A stretch of DNA of 64,000 nucleotides from Anaspis maculata (Eukaryota; Arthropoda; Insecta; Coleoptera; Scraptiidae): the NCBI GenBank assembly GCA_949128115.1, contig OX421962.1, positions 9,704,262 to 9,768,261 on the forward strand. Direction: 5' to 3'. The notes beneath the pieces are model-generated. The model did not search any database and had not been told where the DNA came from. It saw only the letters and a program-made list of their open reading frames with translations. Every line of letters begins with the position of its first letter. Positions within the stretch are counted from its first letter, which is position 1. The position numbers and the translations under genes are program-made. Below are positions 47,321 to 59,272 of the stretch, piece by piece.

Positions 47321-47739
47321 TCAAAATATACAGGGTGTTTCCAAAATGGTGATACAAACTTCTAGGGGAGATTCCCCATCAAAAATGGACCAGGAAAAAA
47401 TATACCTTTGATGTCCTAAAATGCTCCGTTTAAAAGTGACAGGGTGTTCAAGTTGAATCTTCAAAATCGAGTTTTTGACATAAGTTTTGAACCGTTCAAC
47501 CGATTTTGTCCACATTTTCAACAAAGTTAGCTGAAATAAGCCTCTATCGAATAAGAGTAACGTGTTGAGGAAAAAGAGTTCAGGGGTGAAGATAATGGGG
47601 GGTGTCCTCATTTTTACCCTCCTATTTGTTACACCCCTAGCTATTTTTTCAAATTGTTCTTATTTTTGGATTCTACGTTCAGTTTAGATAAAAATTGCAA
47701 AATTGCAATTTTGAGAATCTTGCAAAATTTTGCAATCTT

Positions 47740-48045
47740 GCAAAATTTTGAGTAGAGGCTTCGTTTTCGAGATATTTGGCTTTGAAACTTTGGAAAACAT
47801 CTCGAAATTACCACTTTCAAAGGCCTAAAAATTAGAATAAAAAAAAACTCAATATTTCTCAGCAGAAATAGGTTCTCTAGAATTTCTTAGTTGATAAACC
47901 ACTATTTTTTTTTTAAGAAACGAGAAGTTTTCAGGAAAAAAAAAACTGGGCTCATATAAGGTGGCGATTTCGAGATGTTTTCCAAAGTTTCAAACCCAAA
48001 TATCTCGAAAATCAAGCCTCTAATCAAAATTTTGCAAGAGTAACT
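47740..48045. repeat. Nested inverted repeat, about 300 bp
   Basis: 'tttcgagatatttggctttg' near 47763 and 'aaacttt(g)gaaaacatctcg' pair with 'cgagatgttttccaaagttt' and 'caaatatctcgaaaat' near 47970-48015. The arms are about 85 bp. Confidence 0.7.
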
Positions 48046-48106
48046 TTTTGTTCTAAATCAGACGTAAAATCCAAAAATTAGAACACTTTGGCAAAACAGC
48101 TAGAGG

Positions 48107-50140
48107 AGTAAACAAGTGAGTATGCCTTCACGTGCGTGAGTCTCAGTAGCGCATTTTCTCAAAGAGGCATATTGTGAACGTAAAGAAATTTGGTTGAAGT
48201 AGAAACACCATTCCTTGCCCACTTTCTTCATTTGAAACTCATTGTGATATTGTGTTATCAGAATAGGGTACTTGCCAATGAAATAGATTTGAATGAAAAT
48301 TCTTTCACTCATCAATATACTTTTTTGTTTGAGAGCGGGAGCTGGGAGCGGCGACTAATCAACAGTAGTCTATTCTTTCCCATTTTTAGTCGGCTATCCA
48401 TATAGCGAAAGAATTAGATCGCTATGTCTTCGAGTTTATGTTTTCCATTTATCTCTTACTTTGAGGGCACCGTGTGGGGGTAGCAGCATTCGGCAAAGTA
48501 ACTGTTGCACAGTTTGAGTTAAGAGTTTCTAAATGTTTAAGGAAATATGACAATCAGTGAAAATTGTGAAAGTTGCATTTTTTTGTTTGGGGGCGGGAGC
48601 TGGAGGCGGCGACTAATCAAAAGTGGCCTATCTCTTCCCATTTTTTGTCAGCTATCTATATAGCGGAACAATGTGATCGCTATGTCTCCAGGGTTATGTT
48701 TTCCATTCATCTCTTACTTTGGGGGCGGCGTGTGGGGGCGGCAGAGTTTGGCAAAGAAATTTATCCACAGTTTGAGTTGGGAGTTTCTGAATATTTGAGG
48801 TAACATTAAAATATAATTCAGTGGAAATTATTTAAAGTTGCACTTTTTTTCTTTTGGGGGTGGAAGTTGGAGGCGGCGCCATGCCAAAGGTAGCCTATTC
48901 TTTCCCATTTTTAGTTAGCTATCCATATAGCGAAAGAATTAGATCGTTATGTCTTCGGGTTTATGTTTTTCATTCATCTCTCACTTTGAGGGCAGCGTGT
49001 GGGGGCGGCAGCATTCGGCAAAGTAACTGTTGCACAGTTTGAGTTGGGAGTTTTTAAATGTGAGGGAAATAGGACAATCAGTGAAAATTGTGAAAGTTGC
49101 ATTTTTTTTTGTTTGGAGGCGGCAGCTGGAGGCGGCGGCTGATTAAAAGTGGCCTATATTTCTCCAATTTCAGTCAGCTATCAATATAGTGGAAGAATTA
49201 GATCGCTATGTCTTCAGATTCATGTTTTACATTTATCTCTCACTTTGGGGGCGGCGTGTGGGAGCGGCAAAGTTTGGCAAAGAAATTCTTGCACAGTTTG
49301 AGTCAAGAGTTTCTAAATGTTCGAGGTAACAGTATCAGCTAAATCAGTGAAAATTGTTGAAAGTTGCACTTTCTTCTTTTGGGGGCGGAAGCTGGAGGCG
49401 GCGCCATATAAAAAGTAGTCTATACTTTTCCATTTTTAGTCAGCTATCCCTATAGTGAAAAACTTATATCGCTATGTCTTTGGGTTCATGTTTTTCATTT
49501 ATCTCTTACTTTGGGGGCGGCGTGTGGGAGCGGCAGCGTTCGGCTGAGCAAATGTTGTACAATTTGCGTTGGCAGTTCCTAAATGTTCAAGGGAACATCC
49601 CAATCAGTAACATTTGTGAAAGTTGCACTTTTTATCGTTTGGGGGCGGAATCTGGGGGCGGCGACTAACCAAAAGTAGCCTATCCTTTCCCATTTTTAGT
49701 CAGCTATTTATACACTGAAAGAATCAGATCGCTATGTCTTCGGGTTTATGTTTTTCATTTTAAAGTGATTGGGGGCGGTTTTTAGCAGTTTTTCCATGTC
49801 GGCGGCGCATATTGATGACGGAATGTTTCTTGGCTTACGTTTATAAGTGGCAACTATGTATTATTCAAAAAATGAGAACACCAGAGCATCAGGTCTGGTA
49901 GAAAGTGCAATATTATGTTATTTCAGGTTTATCGGGGGCGGTTTACTCTATGTTGGCGGCGCAATATAGACATCCAATATAGCCTAGCCCTCCTTTGGGA
50001 GTGGCAGCTATGCAACAGCGAAAAAATTAGAAAGCTAGGTCGTCTAGTTTGGGAGGAGTTCGAGGAACGGACGGACGGACGGACGGACAAAGCGGTTGCA
50101 ATAGCGATTTTCATCAAGATGGAAAATGCGCTAAAAATAG
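48107..50140 (+). repeat. About 260-bp G-rich tandem repeats, six units, in a mobile unit
   Basis: Units recur at about 255-275-bp spacing: the phrase 'cagctatc' or a close variant is near 48391, 48650, 48907, 49166, 49442 and 49703. Each unit carries two G-rich clusters ('gggggcggaagctggaggcgg' and 'gggggcggcgtgtgggggcgg'), 'gatcgctatgtct' and 'cacagtttgagt'. The block ends in a (GGAC)n tract near 50070-50090. A reverse-complement, shorter version with the same outer edges is at 61730-62984. Open frames are not coding. Confidence 0.85.
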
Positions 50141-50549
50141 GGTGGGAAATATGAAGACACCCCCCATTATCTACGCCCCTGAATTTTTCTTCTAAACACG
50201 TTGTTACTATTCGGTAGAGACCTATTCTGGTTAACTTTGTTCTAAATTTGAACAAAATCAGTTGAACGGTTCAAAAGTTATATCAAAAAATCGATTTTAA
50301 AGAGTCAACTTGAACACCCTGTATCTTTTTAAGGGAGCATTTTAGGACATCAAAGTTATATTTTTTCCTGGTCCATTTTTGATAGGGAATCTCCCCTAGA
50401 AATTTGTATCACCATTTTGGAAACACCCTGTATAAGAATAGAACTTGAATGTTTACTTTTCTATCTAGAAGAAGCATCATACCGATATCTTGGTTAGCTG
50501 TTTCAGACTTGAAGATTAAAATGTCGCCACTCTTAAAATGTCACCTTTT

Positions 50550-51056
50550 AGAATTTTCTTGAAGGTGGCTTGAAGGCTTGAAGTGTATTTTTTGGACTTT
50601 GAATATTTATGAACTTTTGTCAATAGACCATTTCCACTGACGTCACGCAGCTCTGTCTTAAACAGCTGATTCGGGGCAACGTCAGTCAGATGAGCGTTAT
50701 CTGTCACGGGGCACGTGGGTTACGTCAGTCATGTGCGTCAGTCAGATTGGTAGTATGTCAATCTGTCAGCCGGTGTCTGCGTGTGAAAGTCACTGGTGTC
50801 ACAAAGTTTTGTCAAACTGGCACCTACAGTTGTCATCATGTTGACGTTGCCCCGAATCAGCCGTTCGACAGGTGCGTGTGACGTCATGTGGAAATGGTCT
50901 ATTGGCCGATAATGATAACTGATATTTTAGAATTATTATATTGTTGTACATATATCAGCCACTGATTAGGATTTAAATAAAATCGAAACGTCGGCCAGTT
51001 GACAAAAGTTCATAAATATTCAAAGTCCAAAAAAATACTTCAAGAAAAATTCTACA
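50550..51056. mobile_element. Outer palindrome holding a MITE
   Basis: 'ggactttgaatatttatgaa' near 50594 is the inverse of 'ttcataaatattcaaagtcc' near 51009, and 'agaattttcttgaag' of 'cttcaagaaaaattct'. The arms are about 60-70 bp. The element at 50626-50899 is inserted just inside the left arm. Confidence 0.8.
50626..50899. mobile_element. 274-bp MITE, TA-flanked, with TGACGTCA near both ends
   Basis: The ends GACCATTTCCAC and GTGGAAATGGTC lie inside TA dinucleotides (50624-50625 and 50900-50901). The inverted arms (about 60 bp) include 'cagctgattcggggcaacg' against 'cgttgccccgaatcag'. Each arm carries an exact TGACGTCA (CRE-like) palindrome. Non-coding. Confidence 0.8.
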
Positions 51057-51129
51057 AGATTATATCAAACTGACAAGAGCAACAACAATAAAAAAATTAT
51101 GTTTTGGTACCAATGCTAATTCGATGCCA

Positions 51130-52045
51130 ACCTTAATGTCAAAAGAATGGTCAACAACAGATTATTGCTTCCGAATTTTGATGTGAATAAAATATGTCAA
51201 GATAGTTCCAAAAAACAATATAGAGAAAAAATGTCACTACGACTACAAAAATGTCGAAATTATTCTAATAAACGTCATAATTCCAAGAATGTTGAAATAA
51301 TTGAAAAAAAAACTGTCAAAGAGACTATAAAAGTGTCAAAATTATTTAAAAAAAATGCAACAATGATTCCAAAAAATGTCAAAATTATTGAAAAAATTGA
51401 ACGATGATTCCAAACACTGTCTAAATAATTCCGCAAAAAAATGTCAATTAGCTCAAAAATTTTCAAAATAGGTAGTAAAAAGTCAAAATAACTCAAAAAC
51501 TATCAAAATAGTTTTGAACATGGCAAATTAATTCCAAAAATGTCAAAACAATTGTCAAATTGATTCTTTCCGTAAGTGAATTTCTAAATGATCAAAAAAT
51601 GTCAAAATGATTCCAAAAAATCTCTAAATGAATTCAAAAAATGTCAAAATAATCCCAAAAAAACCGAAATGTTCCCCAAAATGTTGTAAAATTCTAAAAA
51701 ATGTCAAACTGATCCCAAAAAGTCGACATTGTTGTTGAAATGATTTTGAGAAGCCAAAACATTCCAAAATATTTCACAAATGTTGAAATAGCTCCAAAGC
51801 TTCTAGGATGATTCTAAAAATGTCAGAAAATTCAAAAACGTCAAATTATTCATATTTCAAGGATTTGTACGTCGAAATGATTTGGAAGAAATGTTGAAAT
51901 GATTCCAAAAAAATCCACAAAATGTCTTCAGTCGAAGTCTTCGTGTTTGATCTTCCGTGTCCAAAGTCAAACTTTTTGCAAGTTAAGATTTCGTGGTTTA
52001 GGTCGAATTTTCGTGAGTTCAAGAGTCGAACTTGAGTCCAAGAGT
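51130..52045. repeat. Degenerate minisatellite, 'aaaatgtcaaaatgattcc' family
   Basis: A roughly 20-22-bp phrase repeats to about 51930, followed by about 100 bp of the 'gtcgaa..cgtg' family. The order and orientation continue the block that ends at 46430. Confidence 0.75.
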
Positions 52046-54754
52046 CGGACTAAAACCTGAAGATGGCTTCGTGTCTATGTACTCCTATTATATCCTTCTT
52101 CACCCATAGCGAACGAAATCTGCCTCGTCATAAGCTGTACAACGACTTGAGCTGGAGCGCCTTCAATTGTCCCAAATCTGATGTCATTTACTCCACCGGA
52201 GAGGAATGCCGTCACCGGAAGCCACTTATTTAGTTGCGTCCTCAAACATTTAGCTATGTTACAAATTAGTTGCTCGAAAATCCTTTATTATAAATATCTA
52301 CGCGCTCATACAAGAACGAGACCAGGAGATCTTCCTGAGAGAGCTGGCCTGCCTAACCGCAACATCCTGCGGCACTGCCTCTCTGTCTCTGATGCTGACG
52401 GACAAAAAAGCCTGATAGTAGTATAACCGACCACACACACAACAACAGGTAAAAACCTGTGTTCCCATGCCATACACCTCATTGTACCAGTAAAAATTTT
52501 GCGCGAGATTAACATAGAAATTACTATATTGATATCTCGAAAACTCTAAAAAGCTTTTAAGTCGCTGGGCTGCTGGTAGATTTTCCATGCCATTAATTTG
52601 AGATCGCTCGCAGCTCAGCTCATAAACCACACACACACAGGCGGCTCATCTACGCAAACCAACACGCTGCTGCTGAACCCATGCGAAGTGAAAATAAGAA
52701 ACACTCCTGAAAGAAATGTGTATTATAGCTTGACGACCTCAATAGGCGTGAGTCATATTTTAATCAAAATAAAAGGAGGAGAGGTGCCTCTGTTTCAGGC
52801 CTCTCCATGCTATCGCCTTTGAAGATATGACCAGACCAGACTATACCCAGCACAGCGAGAATTATTGGCGTTCGGAAGGCATACATACACGTATAACGTA
52901 TCGATCTAAGTACTTGGGCATCAACATTGCGCGTGACACTATTAGCATAATTAATGAGCTCGCATAATTTTCGAAATAAATAATTGAAAACTCAAGGTTG
53001 GCAGTGCTCGGTCTAGGCTGATAAGCTTCGCTTCTTGCTTGCGAAGACCAAGTTTTGTTTATGGCAAAAAATTGTGTAAACCGTTTATTAAGTCGGCCGC
53101 TAAGTTGGCAGCGAGCAAACCTCGCGGCGCCTTGGCTTCTTTGAAATTTCAACGTCTACTATACAGGGTGATCGTTTCAAACCTTACCGACCACCATTTT
53201 TCCCATAAAAAAATTTTTCTCAAGACCTTGTCGTCACTCGATTGTCATGAACTACGCCCAATTACTGGATCTAGCTGCATGGCTTTCTGACAATTTTTTT
53301 TTGCGACTTGAATTGCTGACGCATGTCAAATAGAATTTCTCAGGTTTTGTTAGTTGGCTCTGTTTTTGGATTTCAAATGTTGTTTTGGACGGTATTTGAC
53401 TTCAAAAAGACTTCAAAAACTGTATTCAGAACAGTTGGAACTATTGCCCTATATGTCATCTGTCAAATATTAAGAAATGCCAGAGTTCAAAACTTTACCA
53501 TTAAATTATTCAAAATCTATCCGATGAATTGGAACCAAATCTGGCAGAAAGCAACACAACAAAAGAATTAAATCTGTTGTGGGACGACACAAAACTTTCC
53601 CGGCGGTATTCAGGGACGTCAGTAATGAGTTTGATTCGAGCGTCCCTTCGGGGAAGTTGGATTTAATTGAAAAGTTGATTGAAAAAGTTCTAGTGAGTTG
53701 TGCGTTATGCGATCATTCTGCATCCATTGTTGGGCCTACAAAATAAGTGACAGGTTCTTAGGTTTCCATAGTGATAAAATACTTCGAAAGGTAGAACTAG
53801 GAAGACAATTGTTGCGAATTTGGAGAATGCAATGCTGTATCCAGACAAGCCCAGACCCAATGTGTCCCTTGAGGACTCCCGATCGAAATCATCTATCCAA
53901 AAACTAATCAGGTCATTCCAGGCTGACCTTATGTTTTCATACCTGATTTCGATTTGATTGGAGCTAGAGGAAGTTAACTGTTGTGATATCTCAAGAATGC
54001 AATGCTAGTTCCACACAAAGGGGAACCTGAAGTTAGAAAACCAACCCAATATATACCTCTCCAATTCACTTTGAACCCTTCTGGATAAAATAGAGAAATG
54101 CATTTCCTATTATACTATCCTCTATTCCGTTAATCTCGAGGTTGAAATTATCACGACAGATTATTATGGAATGCTTAATAAGTTTGATTCTGGGAAAAAA
54201 AATCACCGCCGGAAAACCGAAACCGAGTCGCATTTGAATATGAGCCCGCGCCACGCCAAATGCAAATCTACTTTCGATATCAACTAGGTACATGAAAATG
54301 ATAGGTATAGTATATAGGTACTTACTTACTTTATGAAAAATAAATGTATGGAGTACCTAATTGAAAACACAACGGGTACTCTTGATAGAAAAGTGATAGG
54401 TAGGTAATACCTAATAATAATTCAACAATGCCAATAATAACGCGCGCGTGTTTATGGAATGTCAAAAAATTTCTATTGACATGGTAGTCGTCATAGTGAA
54501 CTTTATAACATACTTGATTTTTACCTACCTTACCTAAAGCAGCAACAAACAGTCCAGGAATGGGGTACTTGCCCAATTTTTTTTTTAATTTTCACCCCAT
54601 ATATACTGAACAGTACATATTGGAAAATATTCAAGAACCAATAACCTATTTTTTTAAAAATCATTGGCGGAAATCTATTCACGGATTGAATACCTAGGAA
54701 CCTAGGGCAGAATTCTATATAATTGCCCTGACGGCACAAGAATTCTGAAAACTG

Positions 54755-55100
54755 AAAAAAACGAGAGGGGGACTCGGTGGGGCTTCAAGAGACACCCGTA
54801 GACACCAGGAGCCTAAAGGGCCTCAACGAACCCAAGAAGACACAAGGCCGCAGTTTTGGCCTGAAACGGCAAAATCTGATGGACACAGATGGGGGCCCCA
54901 TCAGGGTCTTGAACGGCAGACACCATGGGGATGGGGCCCTGGTACCGAATCAAATAAGGGAACTGCACACATTACAGTTTGTACATATACGTCAATGGAA
55001 TGGGCATACTGAAGTTGCTAAAGCTACAGAAAACACAAGGGGGTTTACGGAGCCCCAAACAACACAAAGGATCGGTTCGCACTGTTGCCTCAAATGATGC
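54755..55100. repeat. G-rich degenerate minisatellite, second copy
   Basis: It has the same purine-rich style as 1-545 ('gacacaagg', 'gggccccatcagggtc', 'gagggggactc'). Confidence 0.5.
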
Positions 55101-56019
55101 AAGAAGATACTAAAGAAAACACCGAGAACCTGCCGAGAACAGCGTTCATGTTGTCACTTTGACATTGATACGATTCGTAACAAAAACGTAGTTACCTACC
55201 GGTTTGGTTGCCATGTTGCTAAAAAAATTGAATAGGCCAAAAATGGAGGAACAGGCAAGCCCGGCTGAATTCGCCAGGCCAAACTTTGAAAATTCATAGC
55301 GCTTGTCCGGAAAACGGTGGGAAACTCCAACTTCAGCATTAGTTTGATTCTTTGGTAATGTTGCTTCCTGCCGGGTTAGGTTCACATCTGTCCTATAGAT
55401 TTTGAATAATTAAATGGCAAAGTTCCAGACTTTGATATTTTTTATAATTTGACAGGTAACAGGTAGGAAAATACTTTTAACTGTTCTGAATACAGTTCTT
55501 CAAGGGCTTTCAAATGACATATCGCAAGTCAAGTTCCGTGAGATGTAGCTTCTGTCATTTGCTGATAGTGACACTTATGTTTGACAGATGACAGCCAAAA
55601 ACTAATCCGGTCATTCCAGGGCGAAACCATGTCTGCATATCAAATTTTAAATCGATCAGATAAACGGTTCGGCAGTTATCGTGGAAGATCACACACACAC
55701 ATACACACCCACTGACAGACATCATTCTGGAAATGGTCTTAATCGACTTGGGGGACCTCAAAATGGATATATCCGGTGAAATCTCAAAACTTTTTTTCTG
55801 CACCATTACAATACTTTCCCTCCATGTTGATGGGGCCGGGAAAGTAAAATCGGGTCTGCAGTTGCAGTTTTCCATCATTTTCCAATCGAGCGTTATGAAT
55901 TTTCAAAATTTGTCTTGGCCGTTGCCACCAGAGCGGGCCTCTCACCCGTGTTTTGACCAGGACGACTCGCTTTTGATGCAGGACTTCACTCAAAAATTCA
56001 TTTCTGCTCGGGGATCGAC

Positions 56020-57665
56020 ATTTTTCGAAAAAATCCAACTGATATCGAAAGTAGATTGGATTAGCCCAGGCGCCAGGGAAAACAATAAGGAAATAATTGT
56101 TTCCTGGCTGGAAACTAGCTTGAAACGATCTGTGTAGGTTTTGACATACTAGTTTCCCCCCTTTCGGAAATGTCGGCGTCATGTCGCCATCATCAACAAG
56201 AAGTGCACCAGCGTGGTTTTTGCCGAATATCTTAATTTTGGGTCATCTGAGAGCAAAAGATGTAAGGAGTCATTTTGAAGCCTATGAAATTCCCTACAGT
56301 TTGGTTTTTCCAATCAATTTTCTGCGACCTATGGTCTTCGAGATAGAGCTTCTGAAAGCGAGAGTCATTGTCGTGAAAGCTCCATGGCCACTTGACTCGA
56401 AAAACTAAAATGTCGATGTGACAAAAAAAAATTAAAATGAGATTACTCAAGAATTCTTCATGCTATAGTTGCGGTGATGGTCTTAAACTTTTCCTCTTGA
56501 ACCGTAGATTACGAATATTGAAAAGTCGAAAACGTCACATTGTACATATACAGGGTGTACTACGGGAATCAAATCAGAACAGAGAAATTTGACATTATTT
56601 CTTCGATTTAGTCTATGCGAAACTCTAAGCACTTATCACGAGTCCAATATCAATATGCATTGCTCTGTAACCTTCACTTGATACACTTAAGAAGTGGTCA
56701 GCTCACAGCCTTCCTGTAAAATGTTTTGAAGGCCCTCTGAAATCATGAAAATTTACAGTAGCAAGAAATGTATGTAACAGTATATTATATACCAAGGAAC
56801 CAAAGTGAATTTTTGATCCCTTGGGTGAAGTTTGTTGCTCAAGGGCCCTTTGGGTCCAAATCCCCAAATTAAAAATTCACTTTGGTCCCTTGGTATATAA
56901 TATACTGTTATATACATTCCTTGGTACTGTGAATTTTTGATAATTATTTTGATGATTTCAGAGGGCCTTCAAAACATTTAACAGTAAAACTGTGAGCTGA
57001 CCACTTCTTTAGTATATTAAGTGAAGCTTATAGAGCAAGTCCATATTGATATTGGACTCGTGTTAGGTGCTTAGAGTGTCGCATATAGGCTAAATCGAAG
57101 AAATATGTAAAATTTCTCTGATCTGATTTGATTCCCTCAGTACACCCTGTATATGTACAATGTGACGTTTTTGACTTTTCTATATTCGTAATCAACGGTT
57201 CAAGAGAAAGAGTTTAAGACCATCACCGCAACTAAAGCATGAAAGATTCTTGAGAAATCTCATTTTGAAATCTTTTGTCACATGGACATTTTAGTTTTTC
57301 GAGTCAAGTGGCCATGGAGCTTCTACGACAATGCCTCTCGCTTCCAGAAGCTCCATCTCAAAAACCATAGGTCGCAGAAAGGTCATTTAAAAACTTTTCC
57401 GTAGGAAATTTCATTGGTTTCAAAATGACTTCTTACATCTTTTGCTGTCAGATGGCCCAAAATCAAGATATCCGGCAAAAACCACGCTGGTGCACTTCTT
57501 GTTGATGATGGCGACATGATGCCGTCATTTCCGAAAGGGGGGAAACTAGTATGTCAAAACCTAAGCCACACAGATCATTCTAAGCTAGTTTCCACCCAGG
57601 AAACAATCATTTCCTTATTGAGCTGATTTTTGCTCCCTGGCGCCTGGGCTAGATTGGGTGTCGTG
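56020..57665. mobile_element. 1.65-kb palindrome
   Basis: The arms of about 800 bp meet near 56845. Pairs include 'gcccaggcgccaggg' (56078) against 'ccctggcgcctgggc' (57638), 'gaagtgcaccagcgtggttt' against 'aaccacgctggtgcacttc', and 'tggtatataatatactgtta' against its inverse near 56780. A sub-element with ends ACAGGGTGTACT (56551 and 57140) is visible inside. No coding potential was recognised. Confidence 0.85.
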
Positions 57666-57875
57666 TAGACCCATTTTCAAAATCGACACGGTTTTGGTTT
57701 TCCGACGGTAATTTTTTCAAAATGAAATTCGCGCATTCCGTGAATTTGAAAAAGCTTCAGTACAAACTTCGACATGTGGTGTCGTGAGCCCCACTAAATA
57801 TTTGTTTCAGGTACAGACATGCTGGGAATGAAATTTAAAGAAAAGATTGCATTATTTCCACTCTGCCACCCTGTA

Positions 57876-58213
57876 TTTCGCTCACTGTGGTAATAACAGC
57901 GACTGGTAATTTCGTATGTTTCATTTATTGCAAAATTAGCCAACCGGCACCTTTTCATTTTCTTTGCCTTTTATGAATAAAATTTGTTTTCGTAATCCAA
58001 ACTTTGCTTTATCTTCCGTATTGTATTAGTCATTGCTTGGTACTATAATTATTTTTGGGAATTCGGCCACAATACTGTGGCGCCCCCGACCATCTCAAGA
58101 GCCTCGGCCTTCTTCACTGATAAACTGGCGGGCCGTGTTCCTAAATAAGACAGACCGGTAGGTAAGACGCACCGAAAAGGCAGGAGGCCTTTTTGGCATG
58201 CAACAAAATGAGC
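57876..58213 (+). mobile_element. Uninterrupted copy of the 12.8/14.6-kb repeat
   Basis: It matches both halves of the split copy at 12767-14711 and carries a single TATTAGT at the insertion point. 'CACCCTGTAT' stands at both edges (about 57867 and 58212), either a 10-bp target duplication or two copies of the common ACAGGGTG terminal motif. It ends about 110 bp from the splice donor of the MamL-1 exon. Confidence 0.8.
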
Positions 58214-58323
58214 ACCCTGTATCCGTTGCACATGAAATGGCGCCACGCTCTCAAAGCTGCGGCGAACTGACGAAAACGGGAGAAAAATCAGGAAAAATAC
58301 AATGTTTTTCGTGTAATGCTCAC

Positions 58324-58525
58324 CACATGGACGCTGCTCTGTATGGAATCCTGCTGCTTTTTGTCCTTGCTCTTGGACACGCGCTTCGACTTGGTGTCCA
58401 GGAAGCGCTGCTTGAGGTGCAGGGTGTCCTGGAGGTTCTGCTCGCACAGCCCGGTGAAGGACTGGTCGAATCGAGGCATGCAGTCGTTTTGCCGCCTCCT
58501 GTACAACTCGATCCTCCTTCGCAAT
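58324..58525 (-). CDS. mam: mastermind, MamL-1 exon (Notch/CSL-binding helix)
   Basis: This 202-nt exon encodes LRRRIELYRRRQNDCMPRFDQ...LKQRFLDTKSKR, which has the layout of the MamL-1 domain of vertebrate MAML proteins (R-L-RRRIEL-RRH at the start, a long helix, then a basic KSK/KR stretch). By family knowledge this helix lies in the groove formed by the Notch ankyrin repeats and CSL. The acceptor 'cagtccttccag' ends at 58526; the first base completes a codon from an exon to the right. A TGA lies in frame just upstream and no ATG intervenes, so the start codon is in an exon outside the window. The donor is CATGTG|GTGAGC at 58323 (phase 0), matching [10 protein letters not shown] at 11791. 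67 full codons. Confidence 0.93.
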
Positions 58526-58799
58526 CTGGAAGGACTGAACGAATTAGTGCTGGCAAACCGCCAAAATCTTCAACAGGGGTACATGGTACATATTAGATGA
58601 TATTTATTTCGATAATAAATTCGAGTGCAGCCAGGAAAAAAGATTAGATAGATGAATTCTGTAGCCGAGTATCCAGCTTTCGGCTGGTAGAGGGCGATAT
58701 GAAGTCAGTCGCACAGCTGCTCCCTTCCAAAGCCAGAGTTTTTTTTTGAAATAGAACTTTGCTCCTTTGCTCTCTTGAATTTGGCAAGATTTCAATTTT

Positions 58800-59272
58800 T
58801 TTCAAGATAACTACTGTCAAAATATGACTTCAAGTTCGGAAAACTTCAATTTTGGCTGCTTTTGATAGCTTCAAGCAAATTGACAAAATTGACTGCGATT
58901 TTGGAACATAGCAAACCTTCCAATTGCAGGAGCTTAGGCATCAATTTCATCAATTTTATGAAACTTATTGAGAAAAATTCGCTTCGATTTGGGAATAACT
59001 TCAAAACTAGCTGCTTTAATTCACGATGGATTCATTAAAATCGGCCAAATGGACTGTAGTTCAAAAAAAACTTCGAACTTTCAAACTTTATATTGGAAAA
59101 AAGTCGGCGATTCTTCAATTTTAGAAACATGGAAACACTTCGACGTCTTGGTTTTTATTTCAAGTCAACTGTCCAGATCTGGCTTCAATTTAGAAAAAGT
59201 CGACAACTGAACTAATTGTTTGGAAAATTTAAAAAAATTGCAAACGTTCTGACTGCAGTTTCGGAAAACAAC
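58800..59272. repeat. Degenerate minisatellite, 'ttcaatttgggaaaacttc' family, left part
   Basis: Phrases such as 'gattttggaacatag', 'tcgatttgggaataacttc' and 'aatttagaaaaagtcgac' recur at about 28-32 bp. The array resumes at about 60222, so the palindrome at 59273-60219 was inserted in it. Confidence 0.65.

Larger units (their letters stand above)
47327..50434. mobile_element. 3.1-kb foldback element with about 310-bp inverted ends
   Basis: The ends TATACAGGGTGTTTCC and GGAAACACCCTGTATA are perfect inverses, and the arms (47327-47640 and 50125-50434) stay similar for about 310 bp ('aaaatggaccaggaaaaaat'). TA is a likely target. A smaller palindrome (47740-48045) and the about 260-bp tandem repeat unit (48107-50140) are nested inside. 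No transposase was seen. Confidence 0.85.
11792..58323 (-). other. mam: mam intron, 46.5 kb, repeat-filled
   Basis: It is bounded by donor GTGAGC (58323) after the MamL-1 exon and acceptor 'tgtttcag' (11792). Both junctions are phase 0. I found no convincing host exon inside. Stretches where I see nothing definite are about 11800-12760, 16660-17260, 17350-18930, 21560-23040, 24160-24770, 27360-30500, 34290-34800, 41740-43340, 45020-45770, 52050-53150, 53650-54750 and 55100-56010. Confidence 0.85.

Noticed and set aside
53323..53571. 82-residue frame with a hydrophobic start
   Set aside because: Its last part recurs at the right edge of the window (near 63967-64000), so it is dispersed repeat DNA rather than a small secreted protein.
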